From CAYJLW01 sp964370965 (GTDB lineage: Bacteria; Actinomycetota; Acidimicrobiia; UBA2766): a stretch of 10,075 bases of DNA. The stretch covers positions 1 to 10,075 of the forward strand of contig CAYJLW010000113.1 of NCBI GenBank assembly GCA_964370965.1. The letters are read 5' to 3'. Position numbers and translations under genes: made by a program. Below the pieces are notes generated by a model. It did not search any database and was not told the origin of the DNA. It worked only from the letters and a program-made list of their open reading frames with translations. Each line of letters opens with the position of its first letter. Positions within the stretch are counted from its first letter, which is position 1. Of the stretch, positions 9,526-10,075 are shown piece by piece.

Positions 9526-9957
9526 ATGACGACGATCGAACGACCTGCTGGTCGCGGAGATGTCACAAGGTGGCTCTGGGACTGGCCGGAGTGGCTGACG
9601 AGGATGCCCCGCCCCTGGGCGGAGGACGACCTCAAGGTGGAGGAGTTCAAGGAGGGCGCCGAGTACGTCGTGCGCGCGGAATTGCCCGGCATCGACCCGG
9701 ACAAGGACGTCGAGATCTACGTCCAGGACGGCGCGCTCCGCATCAAGGCGGAGCGACGCGAGGAGACCAAAGAGGAGAAGAAGGGCTTCTTCCGCTCCGA
9801 GTTCCGCTACGGGTCCCTCACGCGCATGCTGCCCCTGCCCGCCGGGTGCAGCGAGGCCGACGTGAAGGCGACCTACAAGGACGGCATCCTCGAGGTCCGC
9901 CTGCCAGTGAGCGAGGCACGGGCCGGCGCCACGAAGGTCTCGGTCACACGCCAGTAG
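9526..9957 (+). CDS. Hsp20/alpha-crystallin family small heat-shock protein
   Basis: ATP-independent holdase chaperone of 143 residues, a normal length for bacterial small heat-shock proteins, that binds unfolding proteins in the cytoplasm as oligomers. The alpha-crystallin domain runs from about 36 to 128 and starts with the family's LKVEEFKEGAEYVVRAELPG block. It contains the charged loop at about 77-88 (ERREETKEEKKG) and ends with the signature A-x4-G-x-L (ATYKDGIL, 115-122). A C-terminal VSV at 138-140 is in the place of the IxI/V anchor that docks on neighbouring subunits. The short N-terminal arm holds five tryptophans (residues 16, 18, 20, 23, 31), a hydrophobic surface likely used for client binding or oligomerisation. 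The start is set by GGAGGT five bases upstream. It follows rtcB by 168 bases and is followed by a strong hairpin, so it is probably a single-gene unit or the end of an rtcB-hsp20 unit. Confidence 0.95.
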   Translation: MTTIERPAGRGDVTRWLWDWPEWLTRMPRPWAEDDLKVEEFKEGAEYVVRAELPGIDPDKDVEIYVQDGALRIKAERREETKEEKKGFFRSEFRYGSLTRMLPLPAGCSEADVKATYKDGILEVRLPVSEARAGATKVSVTRQ

Positions 9958-9962
9958 CCCCG

Positions 9963-10004
9963 GTGGGGGCGTTCCGCACGCAGCGCCCGGCGGAGCGCCC
10001 CCAC
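9963..10004 (+). terminator. Hairpin terminator candidate after hsp20
   Basis: Starting six bases after the hsp20 stop, 14-base arms (9963-9976 and 9991-10004) pair completely with a single G-T wobble around a 14-base loop. The stem is very GC-rich and well placed to end hsp20 transcription. There is no T run after it, so it resembles the U-less hairpins reported in actinomycetes rather than an E. coli-type terminator. Confidence 0.65.
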
Positions 10005-10020
10005 GCCCCTAGCCCGGGGC
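10005..10020. repeat. Small inverted repeat
   Basis: GCCCC (10005-10009) and GGGGC (10016-10020) form a perfect 5-base stem with a 6-base loop directly abutting the previous hairpin. It is short and may be chance in this GC content, or it may be part of a tandem terminator. Confidence 0.3.
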
Positions 10021-10037
10021 TGCGGCGCGGGCCGAAC

Positions 10038-10075
10038 TGATGCCGTTTCCCCGGGATACCGGGAGAACCGCATCA
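10038..10075. repeat. Imperfect hairpin at the window end
   Basis: Arms of 17 bases (10038-10054 and 10059-10075) pair around a GATA loop with two mismatches and one G-T wobble. The outer part is TGATGC/GCATCA. The arm reaches the last base of the window, so the stem may be longer. It may be a second or bidirectional terminator, for example for a convergent gene beyond the window, or a repeat element. Confidence 0.5.

Noticed and set aside
9420..9704. A 94-codon minus-strand frame overlapping the hsp20 start.
   Set aside because: It overlaps a gene with a strong ribosome site and full Hsp20 domain, and shows no recognisable domain or ribosome site of its own.
7950..10040. A 696-codon plus-strand frame running across rtcB and hsp20.
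   Set aside because: It is an Arg/Pro-rich out-of-frame shadow of both genes, which have full motifs in their own frames.

Overview
The window is about 10 kb of very GC-rich, tightly packed bacterial DNA with strong G/C bias at third codon positions. GTG starts, few Shine-Dalgarno sequences, possible leaderless starts and the protein flavour (FAAH-like amidase, DAO-family oxidase, short Trp-rich Hsp20) suggest a high-GC actinobacterium, perhaps of the Acidimicrobiia. That placement is inference; no marker gene is present.

Layout: six genes in two divergent blocks around the 140-base intergenic region 3862-4001. On the minus strand, a hybrid sensor histidine kinase (HK1, 1522-3861) is followed after 27 bases by an amidase-signature hydrolase (1-1494). 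On the plus strand come a FAD-dependent DAO-family amine or amino-acid oxidoreductase (4002-5396), a second hybrid histidine kinase (HK2, 5484-7805), the RNA ligase RtcB (7894-9357) and a small heat-shock protein (Hsp20, 9526-9957). Downstream of hsp20 are three successive inverted repeats, the last cut by the window edge. No tRNA, rRNA, CRISPR array, transposase or phage gene was seen.

The most distinctive feature is that the two kinases are clear paralogues with the same unusual order: seven transmembrane segments, coiled coil, HisKA, HATPase_c, a degenerate receiver-like domain, and a canonical receiver. They lie on opposite strands around the oxidase, one next to an amidase. Neither has a PAS, HAMP or large extracytoplasmic domain, and no HPt protein or DNA-binding response regulator is encoded nearby. 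A speculative reading is that the amidase releases, and the oxidase oxidises, an amine-type compound sensed by the 7TM modules. RtcB and Hsp20 look like a separate RNA-repair and protein-quality stress section. All six genes appear intact, with catalytic residues present.
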